This document shows, piece by piece, positions 17,225 through 24,009 of a DNA stretch of 38,529 bases. A program made the translations under genes and the position numbers. Positions within the stretch are counted from its first letter, which is position 1. Every line of letters begins with the position of its first letter. Source of the stretch: Verrucolacustris sp044348085 (GTDB lineage: Bacteria > Verrucomicrobiota > Verrucomicrobiia > Methylacidiphilales > Verrucolacustridaceae); contig JBIKTM010000015.1 in assembly GCA_044348085.1 (NCBI GenBank), forward strand, positions 1 through 38,529, in the 5' to 3' direction. The notes beneath the pieces were generated by a model. The model was not told the DNA's origin. It saw nothing but the letters and a program-made list of their open reading frames with translations, and made no database searches.

Positions 17225-18723
17225 TGGGACAGTTCTTGAACCTTTGATTCTAGAACTTTGAGGTGGGCTTCGGGGTCGAGGGGTTTTGCTGTGGCGCGCT
17301 GGACGAGTTCAGCGGCGGGATAGCGACGGCCGTGGGAGTGGACTTTCTCACGAAGCCAGCGAAGGAGGGGTTGGTAATCGCGATTGTCCACAGAAGTGGG
17401 GAGGGTAGAAATATCCCGATTCGCGGCCTGCCAAAGCTGGGAAGAGGTCAGGTTGCCGAGGGTGTATGTCGGAAAGTAACCAAAGCCGCCAAGGGACCAG
17501 TGGATGTCTTGGAGGCAACCGCGCGCATCGTTGGGGACTTTTAAGCCGAGAAGCTTTTCGAACAGCTCGTTCCAAGCGGCGGGTAGGTCATGAACGGAGA
17601 GGTCGCCTTTGAGAAGTTGGGTTTCCAGTTCGAAGCGAAGAAGAATGTGGAGGTCGTAGGTAACTTCATCAGCTTCGACACGGATGAAGGATCGTTCCAC
17701 GGCGTTGGAAGCGCGCCAGCAATCCTCGGGGTTATGGCCTGTTAGATCGGTAAAGGCTTGGGTGAAGTCTGGCCACCAGGATTTCCAGAAGGATCGGGAG
17801 CGGCCGACACGGTTTTCCCAAAGGCGGGATTGGGATTCGTGAATGCCGAGCGAGGCGGCTTGGCCGAGGGGTGTGCCGAGCTGGGATTCCGGAAGACCTT
17901 GGTCGTAGAGACCGTGGCCAGCCTCGTGAAGGACACCGTAGAGGGAGACCATGAAGTCGCTTTCGTCGTAACGGGTGGTCATGCGGGTATCGCCCGGGCC
18001 GAGGCCAGAGCAGAAGGGGTGAGTACTGGAGTCGAGGCGACCCGCGGTGGTGTCGAACCCGATTTTTGGAAGAAGAAGTTGGAGGAATTTCTCCTGATCG
18101 GCGCGGGGGTAGTGGCCTCGGAGAGTTTTACGGGAGGGTGGTTGAGGCAGGGCGAAAGCTTTTTCGGCTATGGCAACGAGGCGAGGGCGAAGTTTGGCAA
18201 AGAGAGAAGTGACGTCTCGGGTTAGCCATCCGGGCTCGTAGCCTTCGAGGAGGGCATCGTAGGGTTGGTCGGCGTAGCCCCAGAGGTCAGCCATTTGGCG
18301 GGAGAGGGAGAGAAGTTTTTCGAGGTGCGGGGCAAAGGTGGCGAAGTGAGAGTTTTTTCGCGCTTCGACCCACGCGGTGCGGGAGAGGCCGATGGCGAGC
18401 TCGTTTTCTTCGACAAGTTCGGCGGGGATACGAGTGGCGCGGTGATAGTCGTGGCGCCAACGGGCGATGGCGGCGGCTTCAGGGGAGTGGGGTGGGAGGG
18501 AAGTGCTCTCGCACTCATCGAGCCAGCGGGCGATGTCGGTGTGGGTCGCGAGGCGGTGGGAGATGCCGGCGAGAAGGGAGGACTGTTCGGCACGAAAGGA
18601 GTGGCCTTTGGGGGGGAGCAGGGTTTCCTGATCCCAGCTGAGGAGGCCTGTGGTGGCGCCGAGAAGGGCGAGGTCTTTGCCTCGGGCGCGGAGTTTATCG
18701 TAGGCATCAGGGAGCGAGGACAT
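17221..18723 (-). CDS. M32 family metallocarboxypeptidase (Taq type)
   Basis: M32 enzymes remove C-terminal residues from peptides using a zinc ion. The product (500 residues from ATG 18723) has the family length and motifs: zinc site HEAGH (266-270), DTRMT (245-249), HESQSRLWEN (from about 295) and FIRVEADEVTYDLHI, which correspond to the HEXXH, DXRXT, HES/GQ and I/YRXXAD signatures. An upstream TTG at 18741 would add six residues without support. It is presumably cytoplasmic; no signal peptide is present. The gene is visibly richer in G+C than most of the window, which also produces long spurious antisense frames. It overlaps the downstream glycosyltransferase start by 4 bases. Confidence 0.95.
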   Translation of the reverse strand: MSSLPDAYDKLRARGKDLALLGATTGLLSWDQETLLPPKGHSFRAEQSSLLAGISHRLATHTDIARWLDECESTSLPPHSPEAAAIARWRHDYHRATRIPAELVEENELAIGLSRTAWVEARKNSHFATFAPHLEKLLSLSRQMADLWGYADQPYDALLEGYEPGWLTRDVTSLFAKLRPRLVAIAEKAFALPQPPSRKTLRGHYPRADQEKFLQLLLPKIGFDTTAGRLDSSTHPFCSGLGPGDTRMTTRYDESDFMVSLYGVLHEAGHGLYDQGLPESQLGTPLGQAASLGIHESQSRLWENRVGRSRSFWKSWWPDFTQAFTDLTGHNPEDCWRASNAVERSFIRVEADEVTYDLHILLRFELETQLLKGDLSVHDLPAAWNELFEKLLGLKVPNDARGCLQDIHWSLGGFGYFPTYTLGNLTSSQLWQAANRDISTLPTSVDNRDYQPLLRWLREKVHSHGRRYPAAELVQRATAKPLDPEAHLKVLESKVQELSQ

Positions 18724-18791
18724 GGAGCGATGATGAAACAAGAAAAGGCTCTATGGAATATTTTCTTAGCGAGGAGGGAAATCGCTCAAGA

Positions 18792-19181
18792 TTACCAAAG
18801 AGTTTTGATGGCGGAATATTGATGAAGTTGGGGGTCACCGGTGAGGAGGGTCATTTTTTCAGCCAGACATTGGGCGACGAGAATACGATCGAACGGATCA
18901 CGATGATGAAAGGGAAGGTCAATCGTGCGACGGATATGAGTCCAAGAGATGGGAAGTGGTTTTGCGATCTCTTGATCGACCCACTCTTCTCTGAGGCTCT
19001 CCAGCCCGCCCAGAAGCTCGAGTTTTTTAAGAGAGACCTTGATAGCGAGTTCCCAAAATGTGGCTTCACTGATCCATAGTTCGTTCTTTGGATTTTCCAG
19101 TGCGGCCCGTGCTGTTGGAGAAAGGGAAGGGTTCTGGTCTCGATGCCAGAGAAGGGCATGACCATCGATCAAGAGTTTCAC
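18792..19181 (-). CDS. vapC: PIN-domain toxin, VapC type
   Basis: PIN-domain toxins are magnesium-dependent RNases that cut tRNA or rRNA when freed from their antitoxin. The 129-residue product begins MKLLIDGHALLW, close to the family form LLDTHxLLW. It carries the acidic set Asp6, Glu44 (TFWELAIK), Asp95/Asp98 (HRDPFDRILVAQ) and Asp116 (TGDPQL), so it looks catalytically intact. Its ATG overlaps the antitoxin stop by 4 bases (19178-19181). The order antitoxin-then-toxin and the tight coupling are typical. The C-terminus ends normally near the divergent start of the carboxypeptidase region. Confidence 0.9.
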   Translation of the reverse strand: MKLLIDGHALLWHRDQNPSLSPTARAALENPKNELWISEATFWELAIKVSLKKLELLGGLESLREEWVDQEIAKPLPISWTHIRRTIDLPFHHRDPFDRILVAQCLAEKMTLLTGDPQLHQYSAIKTLW

Positions 19182-19423
19182 TGCATGTACTCTTGAAAGT
19201 CTTCGATTGGGGCATCGAAATCCTTGGCCATGTGCAGGACTGTTCCTTTTCCATAGCCATAGGGAAGTCTCTTGGTGGTTTGGCCATTCTTGATGGGCCT
19301 CAGTTCTGCGACCGCCTTTCCTCGGTTGGTAATTTTGTAGGTAACCCCCTGTTTGGCGACCTTCGAGAGCATTGTGGAAAGATGCGTTTTGGCGTCAAAG
19401 ATTCCCGTTTCTTGGAACTTCAT
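19178..19423 (-). CDS. Phd/YefM-family antitoxin
   Basis: The 81-residue product has the Phd/YefM N-terminal DNA-binding fold: MKFQETGIFDAKTHLSTMLSKV is followed by TYKITNRGKAVAELRPI, the classic 'ItrhGkpvAvl' strand. The C-terminal half, which should wrap the toxin, is short and contains a basic then acidic segment (EDFQEYM). It directly precedes and overlaps the PIN toxin gene. A 12-base perfect palindrome immediately upstream of its start is the expected operator for autorepression by the antitoxin or the complex. Confidence 0.9.
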   Translation of the reverse strand: MKFQETGIFDAKTHLSTMLSKVAKQGVTYKITNRGKAVAELRPIKNGQTTKRLPYGYGKGTVLHMAKDFDAPIEDFQEYMQ

Positions 19424-19424
19424 A

Positions 19425-19448
19425 CTAACTAGTTAGCATACTAGTTAG
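19425..19448 (-). promoter_or_regulatory. Palindromic operator upstream of the antitoxin gene
   Basis: CTAACTAGTTAG (19425-19436) is a perfect 12-base palindrome beginning two bases from the antitoxin start codon. A second copy of its half, ACTAGTTAG, recurs at 19440-19448, 12 bases after the first (19428-19436). Position and paired sites fit a Phd/YefM-type autoregulatory operator. Confidence 0.6.
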
Positions 19449-19513
19449 ATAAAGCAAGCTTGAGACGGGTTTCTCGGTAAAGTGGATCCGGAAAGGGTAG
19501 GTGGGGAGAAAAA

Positions 19514-19560
19514 AGGCAGGCCGCTCATCCTACATTCCCGGGAAAGTAGGATGATTGCCT
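19514..19560. repeat. Long near-perfect inverted repeat between two toxin-antitoxin modules
   Basis: CATCCTAC (19526-19533) pairs with GTAGGATG (19546-19553). The interval contains TTCCCGGGAA (19535-19544), itself a perfect palindrome, so 28 bases form one inverted repeat with a single A-A mismatch pair. An outer AGGCA (19514-19518) pairs with TGCCT (19556-19560). No T-run follows, so it is not a standard terminator. It lies in the 243-base gap (19424-19666) between the antitoxin and HicB starts, which has no gene. Confidence 0.6.
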
Positions 19561-19632
19561 GGAGGTGGGGGATGGAATTTTAAGGGGATCGAAAAGGTGG
19601 GGTGGGGGACTATCGGAAGGTGACGATGTGGG

Positions 19633-19660
19633 TTGCTAAAGGGGGTATAGGTATTAAAAT
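19633..19660 (+). promoter_or_regulatory. Candidate promoter of the hicBA pair
   Basis: TTGCTA (19633-19638) and TAAAAT (19655-19660) are spaced by 16 bases. The predicted transcription start would fall at or next to the hicB ATG (19667), and no Shine-Dalgarno sequence is seen, so the transcript could be leaderless. Visual match only. Confidence 0.3.
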
Positions 19661-19666
19661 AAAAAC

Positions 19667-19870
19667 ATGAAGTTTAGGGTAGTAGTCGAAAAAGATAAGG
19701 TAACAGATCGCTGGTCGGCAGTTTTTCCTGAAATTCCCGGATGCGCTAGTGCGGGCGACACGGAGGCGGAGGCGGTAGAAAATGCCCGGGAAGCGCTCGC
19801 GCTCTGGCTGAAGCCTTCCAAGATAAAGATTCCGAGCCGGGCGAGGATTTTGGAACTTTCCGTTCCTTGA
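19667..19870 (+). CDS. hicB: HicB-like antitoxin
   Basis: The 67-residue product matches the partial RNase H-like fold of HicB antitoxins: FRVVVEKDKVTDRWSAVFPEIPGC, then SAGDTEAEAVENAREALALWL. The motif 'FPEIPGC.S.GdT.eEA..na.eal' is the family hallmark. It is short and lacks an obvious C-terminal DNA-binding domain, so it may be a minimal HicB. It is followed with a 4-base overlap (TTGA) by the toxin gene. The antitoxin-first order is the reverse of the E. coli hicAB operon but is common in bacteria. Confidence 0.85.
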   Translation: MKFRVVVEKDKVTDRWSAVFPEIPGCASAGDTEAEAVENAREALALWLKPSKIKIPSRARILELSVP

Positions 19871-20082
19871 GCCGAAGATTTCCCGTTCGCAACGCGAAAG
19901 AAGTGATCCGGGCTTTGCGAAAGCACGGGTTTCAACAAATCGACCAATCAGGTAGTCACCAGAAATGGCGAAATGAAGAGGGGAGACAGGTCATTGTTCC
20001 TTTTCATGGATCGAAATCGATTCCGATCGGGACGTTGAAAAGTATTCTTGAGGGCAGCGGATTAAGGGCTGAAGACCTGTGA
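19867..20082 (+). CDS. hicA: HicA-like mRNA interferase toxin
   Basis: HicA toxins have a double-stranded-RNA-binding-like fold and cleave mRNA or tmRNA. The 71-residue product contains AKEVIRALRKHGFQQIDQSG and the catalytic-histidine motif SGSHQKWRN (His31), followed by VIVPFHGSKSIPIGTLKSIL, all as in the family. Its TTG start overlaps the hicB stop in TTGA, which is needed to include the N-terminal strand. The toxin appears intact. It converges on the next gene with eight bases between the stops. Confidence 0.85.
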   Translation: MSRRFPVRNAKEVIRALRKHGFQQIDQSGSHQKWRNEEGRQVIVPFHGSKSIPIGTLKSILEGSGLRAEDL

Positions 20083-20090
20083 AATGCGAC

Positions 20091-20816
20091 TTAGGGAGCC
20101 TTTAAAGCGTCTGGGGGAAGCAGGCCGCGAGAGATTAGTTTTTTGGCGAACTCGATTTGGCTAGGGGCGAGGGTGCGGGAGGTGGATTTGGGAAGGGGAC
20201 CATCGAACAGTTCGTAGTTGAACAGTTGGTGGGCGACTTGGGGGAAGCGGTCGGGGGGAAGGACGGGAATGGCGAAGGCAAGGCGGTTGTCGGGATTGTT
20301 GTCTGATTCGGGGATGGAAGGGGGGAGGCCTTGGCCAAGTTTGACGAGGCAGGCGAAGCTGAGAACACCGAGGTGGCGAGCGGTGTGGTAGTTAAAGAGG
20401 AGGACTTCAGCCATAGTGGAGTCTGCGGGGGTGGCCTGATTGCGGCCTCGGCGGGAGATTTCCTGGAGAACCTGTTCCACATCGGCGCCTGCCATATCGG
20501 CTTCGGCCAGCCAGTACAGGGTAAGGAGAAGATTTCTCTGCATTCCAGCAGGGGCGCTGAGTTTGGCACAAACAAGAGGATCGGTGAGTCTGCGGAGGTT
20601 TTGCATGGCGGCCTCCGTCTTTTTGAGAACATTCATGCTGGCGGAGGCGGTCATCGAATCGAGCATTAGGTCATCGTCATAAGAGTAGGAGAGTCCCCCA
20701 AAGAGACCATATGTGTCCTGATAATAGGGATTGAGTGGCAGGACGAGAGGTGGAGCAGAGTGTCCCGTTTGCAAGAAGGAACAAATAAGGAGAAGTAAAA
20801 GAGAGAAGTAACGCAT
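20091..20816 (-). CDS. Exported protein of unknown function
   Basis: The 241-residue product starts with a clear signal peptide (MRYFSLLLLLICSFLQTGHS, cleavage after SA likely). The mature part begins with PPLVLPLNPYYQDTYGLFGG, contains a helical middle (NVLKKTEAAMQNLRRLTDP and LLTLYWLAEADMAGADVEQV) and ends with IEFAKKLISRGLLPPDALK. No family or catalytic motif was recognised. The start ATG at 20816 is followed by basic then hydrophobic residues as expected. It stands between the hicBA module and the acyltransferase gene, divergent from the latter with a 127-base gap in which no strong signal was seen. Confidence 0.6.
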   Translation of the reverse strand: MRYFSLLLLLICSFLQTGHSAPPLVLPLNPYYQDTYGLFGGLSYSYDDDLMLDSMTASASMNVLKKTEAAMQNLRRLTDPLVCAKLSAPAGMQRNLLLTLYWLAEADMAGADVEQVLQEISRRGRNQATPADSTMAEVLLFNYHTARHLGVLSFACLVKLGQGLPPSIPESDNNPDNRLAFAIPVLPPDRFPQVAHQLFNYELFDGPLPKSTSRTLAPSQIEFAKKLISRGLLPPDALKAP

Positions 20817-20943
20817 GGGGATATGTTAAGGAGTATTGATACGGAGGAAAGTGAAGATGTGCGTATTCGAATAAAGTGAAAAAGCGAAGTTTAGATTAAG
20901 TTTAAGAGGGCAAAAAGATAGGCTTATCAGTAGTTTAAAACAT

Positions 20944-22023
20944 ATGGGCTGGATGAGATTTCTTTTGGCGGTGGCGGTCGTTTTTCACCATTCCACAACT
21001 CCCGGGAACATCCCCTTGGTGGATGGCCACCAAGCTGTGAGACTTTTTTATATCATCTCGGGGTTTTATATGGCCCTGATTCTTGGACAGAGGTATCCGC
21101 TTAACAGGAAGGGTTTATGGATATTTTACACCAACCGAGCCGCGAGAATTTTTCCTGTTTACTGGGTTGTTCTTATCGGAGCAGCAGTATTTTATGGGAG
21201 TGCTTTGATTTGGACCCAACGAATGCCGGAGCGATTTCAATGGTATAGTCTTCTGCGCGAGGGTGGACATGGCGGATTTTTGGTGGGGATAGGATTAAGC
21301 CAACTGATCCTCTTTGGGTTGGATTGGTTTAGCCTATTTGATTTTCAAGGATCCATTCTCGGCTTGGGCGGCACGATCAGCGAAGGAAAGACAGCCGGCT
21401 TTCTTTGCCTCGTTCCCCAAGCCTGGACTCTAGCTGTTGAGCTCATGTTCTATCTTTTCGCTCCATTTCTTGTTCAGACGCGAAGTCGATGGCTCATCGT
21501 GCTTTGTAGCGCCGGAATTATTATTCGAACAGTGCTGTCTGTTTGGAAACCGGCCGAAAGCTTGTCACTGAACTACTTTTGGTTCCCCCTTCAAATTCCT
21601 TTTTTTCTTATGGGAATATTGAGTTATCGGTGGATGAAAATCTCTACAGATTTTTGGAGGAATCGCTTGATTAGAATCGGAGGCGGATGGATGGCATTTA
21701 TGGTCGTAATGGGATACGGATGGATTCCCGTTGGGGTGGGCCCGATTCTTTCGTGCGGAGCAATGGGGCTTCTCATCCCAGCCTTGTTTCTCTTCAAGGG
21801 AAAGTCGGGAGAATTTCTTGGAGAACTAAGTTATCCCATCTATGTGGTCCATATTCTGGTGAAATGGATCATGCTAGGGTTATTGGGAGTTCAGCAAGCT
21901 GGAGAAAAAAAGGTTGATGGCACTCTCTTGGTGGTAGCGTCGATATTGGCAGCAATTGGAATTGAAAAACTGGTAGGAACTCGGGTTGAGGCGTGGCGAG
22001 CAAGCCGAACAAAAATGCTCTAG
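20944..22023 (+). CDS. Acyltransferase-3 family membrane protein
   Basis: Acyltransferase-3 proteins transfer acetyl or other acyl groups to extracytoplasmic sugars through about ten membrane helices. The 359-residue product opens with MRFLLAVAVVFHHST, containing the catalytic-type histidine pair (15-16). QAVRLFYIISGFYMAL and WIFYTNRAARIFPVYW (the R-x-x-R segment) follow, and many hydrophobic segments fill the rest, ending with the usual YPIYVVHILVKW region. It is presumed to acylate the polysaccharide made by the neighbouring cluster. Its stop overlaps the convergent PAS gene by 4 bases. Confidence 0.88.
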   Translation: MGWMRFLLAVAVVFHHSTTPGNIPLVDGHQAVRLFYIISGFYMALILGQRYPLNRKGLWIFYTNRAARIFPVYWVVLIGAAVFYGSALIWTQRMPERFQWYSLLREGGHGGFLVGIGLSQLILFGLDWFSLFDFQGSILGLGGTISEGKTAGFLCLVPQAWTLAVELMFYLFAPFLVQTRSRWLIVLCSAGIIIRTVLSVWKPAESLSLNYFWFPLQIPFFLMGILSYRWMKISTDFWRNRLIRIGGGWMAFMVVMGYGWIPVGVGPILSCGAMGLLIPALFLFKGKSGEFLGELSYPIYVVHILVKWIMLGLLGVQQAGEKKVDGTLLVVASILAAIGIEKLVGTRVEAWRASRTKML

Positions 22024-22679
22024 TTTTGGCGATATTCTCGAAAGGTTGTAATAAGGTTGATCCGCGATCCAATTCGTTCAGCAACAAGCGAGACATTGTG
22101 TTGGGCATCGTCTTTCCCAACGAAAACAAAGCTAAGTTCAGATGACAGGGGCTTTTGACCGACTTTGATATAGGATTCCATATCCGTTCTTTTCCTAGGA
22201 GAATCTAAAAGGAGATTGAACCAAGAAAAATCCAAAAGCTCCTTCCTTGAGTACTTGAGAAGCCTAGCGGCGGCATCGTTCGCTTCGATAATCTTGCTGG
22301 TGGGGTCAGAGATTACAACAGGAATGGGCAGCAGAGAAAAAATGGCCCCACGACTTGCTGCTAATTGTTCGGCCCGAATTCTTAAAAGGGACGCATACGC
22401 TGCAAGCAATCCCCCCGCAATTAAAGTGATCGTACGAATTGCAGAAAAAGGAGAGAGAGGAGTTATTAACCAGTAGGTTAAGGCAGCAAAGGGAGGAATC
22501 GAAAGCAGTACGACCCAAGGACCGCAAAAGAGGGATAGGATAAAAAAAGAAACCAAGGAAAAAAAGGGGGCGATCGAAAGGTCGTGTCCGGAGCGATCGA
22601 GCTGAAAGCATAAAAACCAGTCAACAAGGATAAGAACGATGGGAAGATTGATTCTTAAGAGATTTTGTAAAATCGACAT
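22020..22679 (-). CDS. Membrane-anchored PAS-domain protein without output domain
   Basis: The 219-residue product has about three to four membrane helices in the first 105 residues (for example LPIVLILVDWFLCF, FFSLVSFFILSLFCGPWVVLL, TLIAGGLLAAYASLL), then a PAS domain from about residue 112: FSLLPIPVVISDPTSKIIEANDAAARLLKYSRKELL is the characteristic opening, and LSFVFVGKDDAQHNVSLVAE forms later strands. It ends shortly after the PAS fold with no kinase, GGDEF, HTH or methyl-accepting domain. It may be a truncated sensor, or one that works through partner proteins. A TATAGT -10-like sequence (minus strand, 22699-22704) lies just upstream. Confidence 0.75.
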   Translation of the reverse strand: MSILQNLLRINLPIVLILVDWFLCFQLDRSGHDLSIAPFFSLVSFFILSLFCGPWVVLLSIPPFAALTYWLITPLSPFSAIRTITLIAGGLLAAYASLLRIRAEQLAASRGAIFSLLPIPVVISDPTSKIIEANDAAARLLKYSRKELLDFSWFNLLLDSPRKRTDMESYIKVGQKPLSSELSFVFVGKDDAQHNVSLVAERIGSRINLITTFREYRQN

Positions 22680-22770
22680 AACGAAATGACTTAGAGGGAC
22701 TATACTAGACCCTTATTGATGCATTCACAAGCACGCGCCTTTTCCTGAAGCCGATGGGTGTGAAAGATTC

Positions 22771-22992
22771 TCACCAGGTATCAGAAAAAAAATGAAAAAG
22801 GGAAAGGATCATCAACCCTGCCCCGATGATGATCAGCACAGTGGTGATAAAAGAACCCGCTTTTGGGCTTTGAATAATCCCTTCTTGAATAAGAGTTCTG
22901 GCAAAGATCCAAATCCCAACAAACAACAGAAATATGTTGAGGTATATATTCACGCTTCGCTGGAGCCAGGACCACAGGAAAGGCAGCACCAA
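22771..22992 (-). CDS. Small membrane protein, possibly the 3' part of a broken gene
   Basis: The 73-residue frame has two strong hydrophobic segments (LNIFLLFVGIWIFARTL and FITTVLIIIGAGLMILSLF) joined by a short polar loop (IQEGIIQSPKAG). The only available starts are TTG 22992 and GTG 22989, with no ribosome binding site, and the same frame upstream holds an in-frame TGA (23014-23016) preceded by another hydrophobic coding-like stretch. It may therefore be the surviving part of a longer membrane-protein gene. No family recognised. Confidence 0.4.
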   Translation of the reverse strand: MVLPFLWSWLQRSVNIYLNIFLLFVGIWIFARTLIQEGIIQSPKAGSFITTVLIIIGAGLMILSLFHFFSDTW

Positions 22993-23013
22993 AAAGCTGG
23001 AACAGCCTGTAGT

Positions 23014-23124
23014 TCAAAGTGAAAAAGCATATCGTAATGTACCGTGAAAAAAATAGAAGACCAGAAAGAAGCCGAGGAAAGGCTCGCCTTTCGAGGGCAC
23101 GTGATAAGGTAATGATCGGCGCAT
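23014..23124 (-). pseudogene. Possible 5' remnant of the small membrane-protein gene, ended by in-frame TGA
   Basis: From ATG 23124 the frame encodes 36 residues, including the hydrophobic stretch PFLGFFLVFYFFHGTLRYAF, then meets TGA at 23014-23016. Directly after the stop, the same frame continues into the 73-residue membrane protein. Joined across the TGA, the product would be about 117 residues with three to four hydrophobic segments. A nonsense mutation or a sequencing error would explain this. The ATG overlaps the ATG of the plus-strand glycosyltransferase in the tetranucleotide CATG. Confidence 0.35.
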
Positions 23125-23989
23125 GGATTTCACCATTGTCACCCCCAGTTTTAATCAGCTCGACTATCTGGCTTGTTGTATCGCATCTGTTGCCGACCAG
23201 GCCGGAATTACGTGTGAGCATATTATTCAGGATGGGGGAACGGCAGGCTTTTCTGAGTTTGCAAAAGAGATGGAGAAAAGATGGCCCGAAAGACCCGGGT
23301 ACCGGCGCTACATGATCTCTGAAAAAGATTCAGGCATGTACGACGCGGTGAACAAAGGACTGAAGCATGGGGTAGGCAAGATTTGCGCTTATTTAAATTG
23401 TGATGAGCAGTATTTGCCGGGGGTCCTCGAAAAAGTCAGAAAACTTGCTGGAAGAGAACCCTCTGTAGCTCTTTGGGTCGGGGATGTGATTGTGGTGGAT
23501 CCAAAAGGGCAGGCCCTTTGCCAAAGGAAAGTTTTGGCCCCGTTTTTGAACCATGTTTGGACCTGCCATCTTCCTGCGTTTACTGCGGCCACTTTCTTTC
23601 AAAGACGAGTAATCGAACAGGGCTTTTTCTTCGACACCAGCTACCGTGCGGCGGCGGATGCGGAGTGGTTCGTACGCCTCATGGAGAAGCGGAAAACGAT
23701 TCAAAGCCTTGGTTTCTTTTGCAGCACCTTCACCGATGGTGGGGATAACCTCGGGTTGACATCGACTGCGACAGAGGAAAGAAAACGGCTCAATCGGACC
23801 GCGGGATCACTCAAGAACTGGTTGAGCTGGTTGTGGGTGGGGCTGCATCGAATCAGACGGCTTACAAATGGTTGTCATCGTGCTCGAGATATCGAAACAG
23901 CCTTCTATTTACGGGGAGGCATGAAAAGGACGCTGCTTCAGGGGAAACAAGTTCGGTCCACGTGGCCTGGGCGACTCTGGCAGAAATAA
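23123..23989 (+). CDS. Family 2 glycosyltransferase
   Basis: The 288-residue product has the GT-A opening MDFTIVTPSFNQLDYLACC, then HIIQDGGTAGF, SEKDSGMYDAVNKGL and YLNCDEQYLPG, where NCDE occupies the DxD metal-site position. This arrangement is typical of WcaA-like GT2 enzymes of capsule or exopolysaccharide clusters. A downstream ADAEWFVRLM provides the conserved acidic acceptor-side motif. There are no strong membrane helices. The start ATG at 23123 lies back to back with a minus-strand ATG. It converges on the following epimerase-like gene with 20 bases between stops. Sugar specificity unknown. Confidence 0.88.
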   Translation: MDFTIVTPSFNQLDYLACCIASVADQAGITCEHIIQDGGTAGFSEFAKEMEKRWPERPGYRRYMISEKDSGMYDAVNKGLKHGVGKICAYLNCDEQYLPGVLEKVRKLAGREPSVALWVGDVIVVDPKGQALCQRKVLAPFLNHVWTCHLPAFTAATFFQRRVIEQGFFFDTSYRAAADAEWFVRLMEKRKTIQSLGFFCSTFTDGGDNLGLTSTATEERKRLNRTAGSLKNWLSWLWVGLHRIRRLTNGCHRARDIETAFYLRGGMKRTLLQGKQVRSTWPGRLWQK

Positions 23990-24009
23990 CATTGTGCCAG
24001 TATGGAATG

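Noticed and set aside
17758..18822. Long + strand frames opposite the M32 carboxypeptidase gene
   Set aside because: Shadow frames caused by high G+C; the minus-strand protein has all M32 motifs.
23014..23016. TGA as a selenocysteine or reassigned codon
   Set aside because: No convincing SECIS-like element, only a weak 6-bp hairpin with a 3-base loop; TGA is used as a normal stop by many genes here.
22781..23221. 146-residue minus-strand frame overlapping the small membrane protein
   Set aside because: Lacks a coherent pattern, and a neighbouring frame gives better hydrophobic segments; it also runs into the glycosyltransferase.
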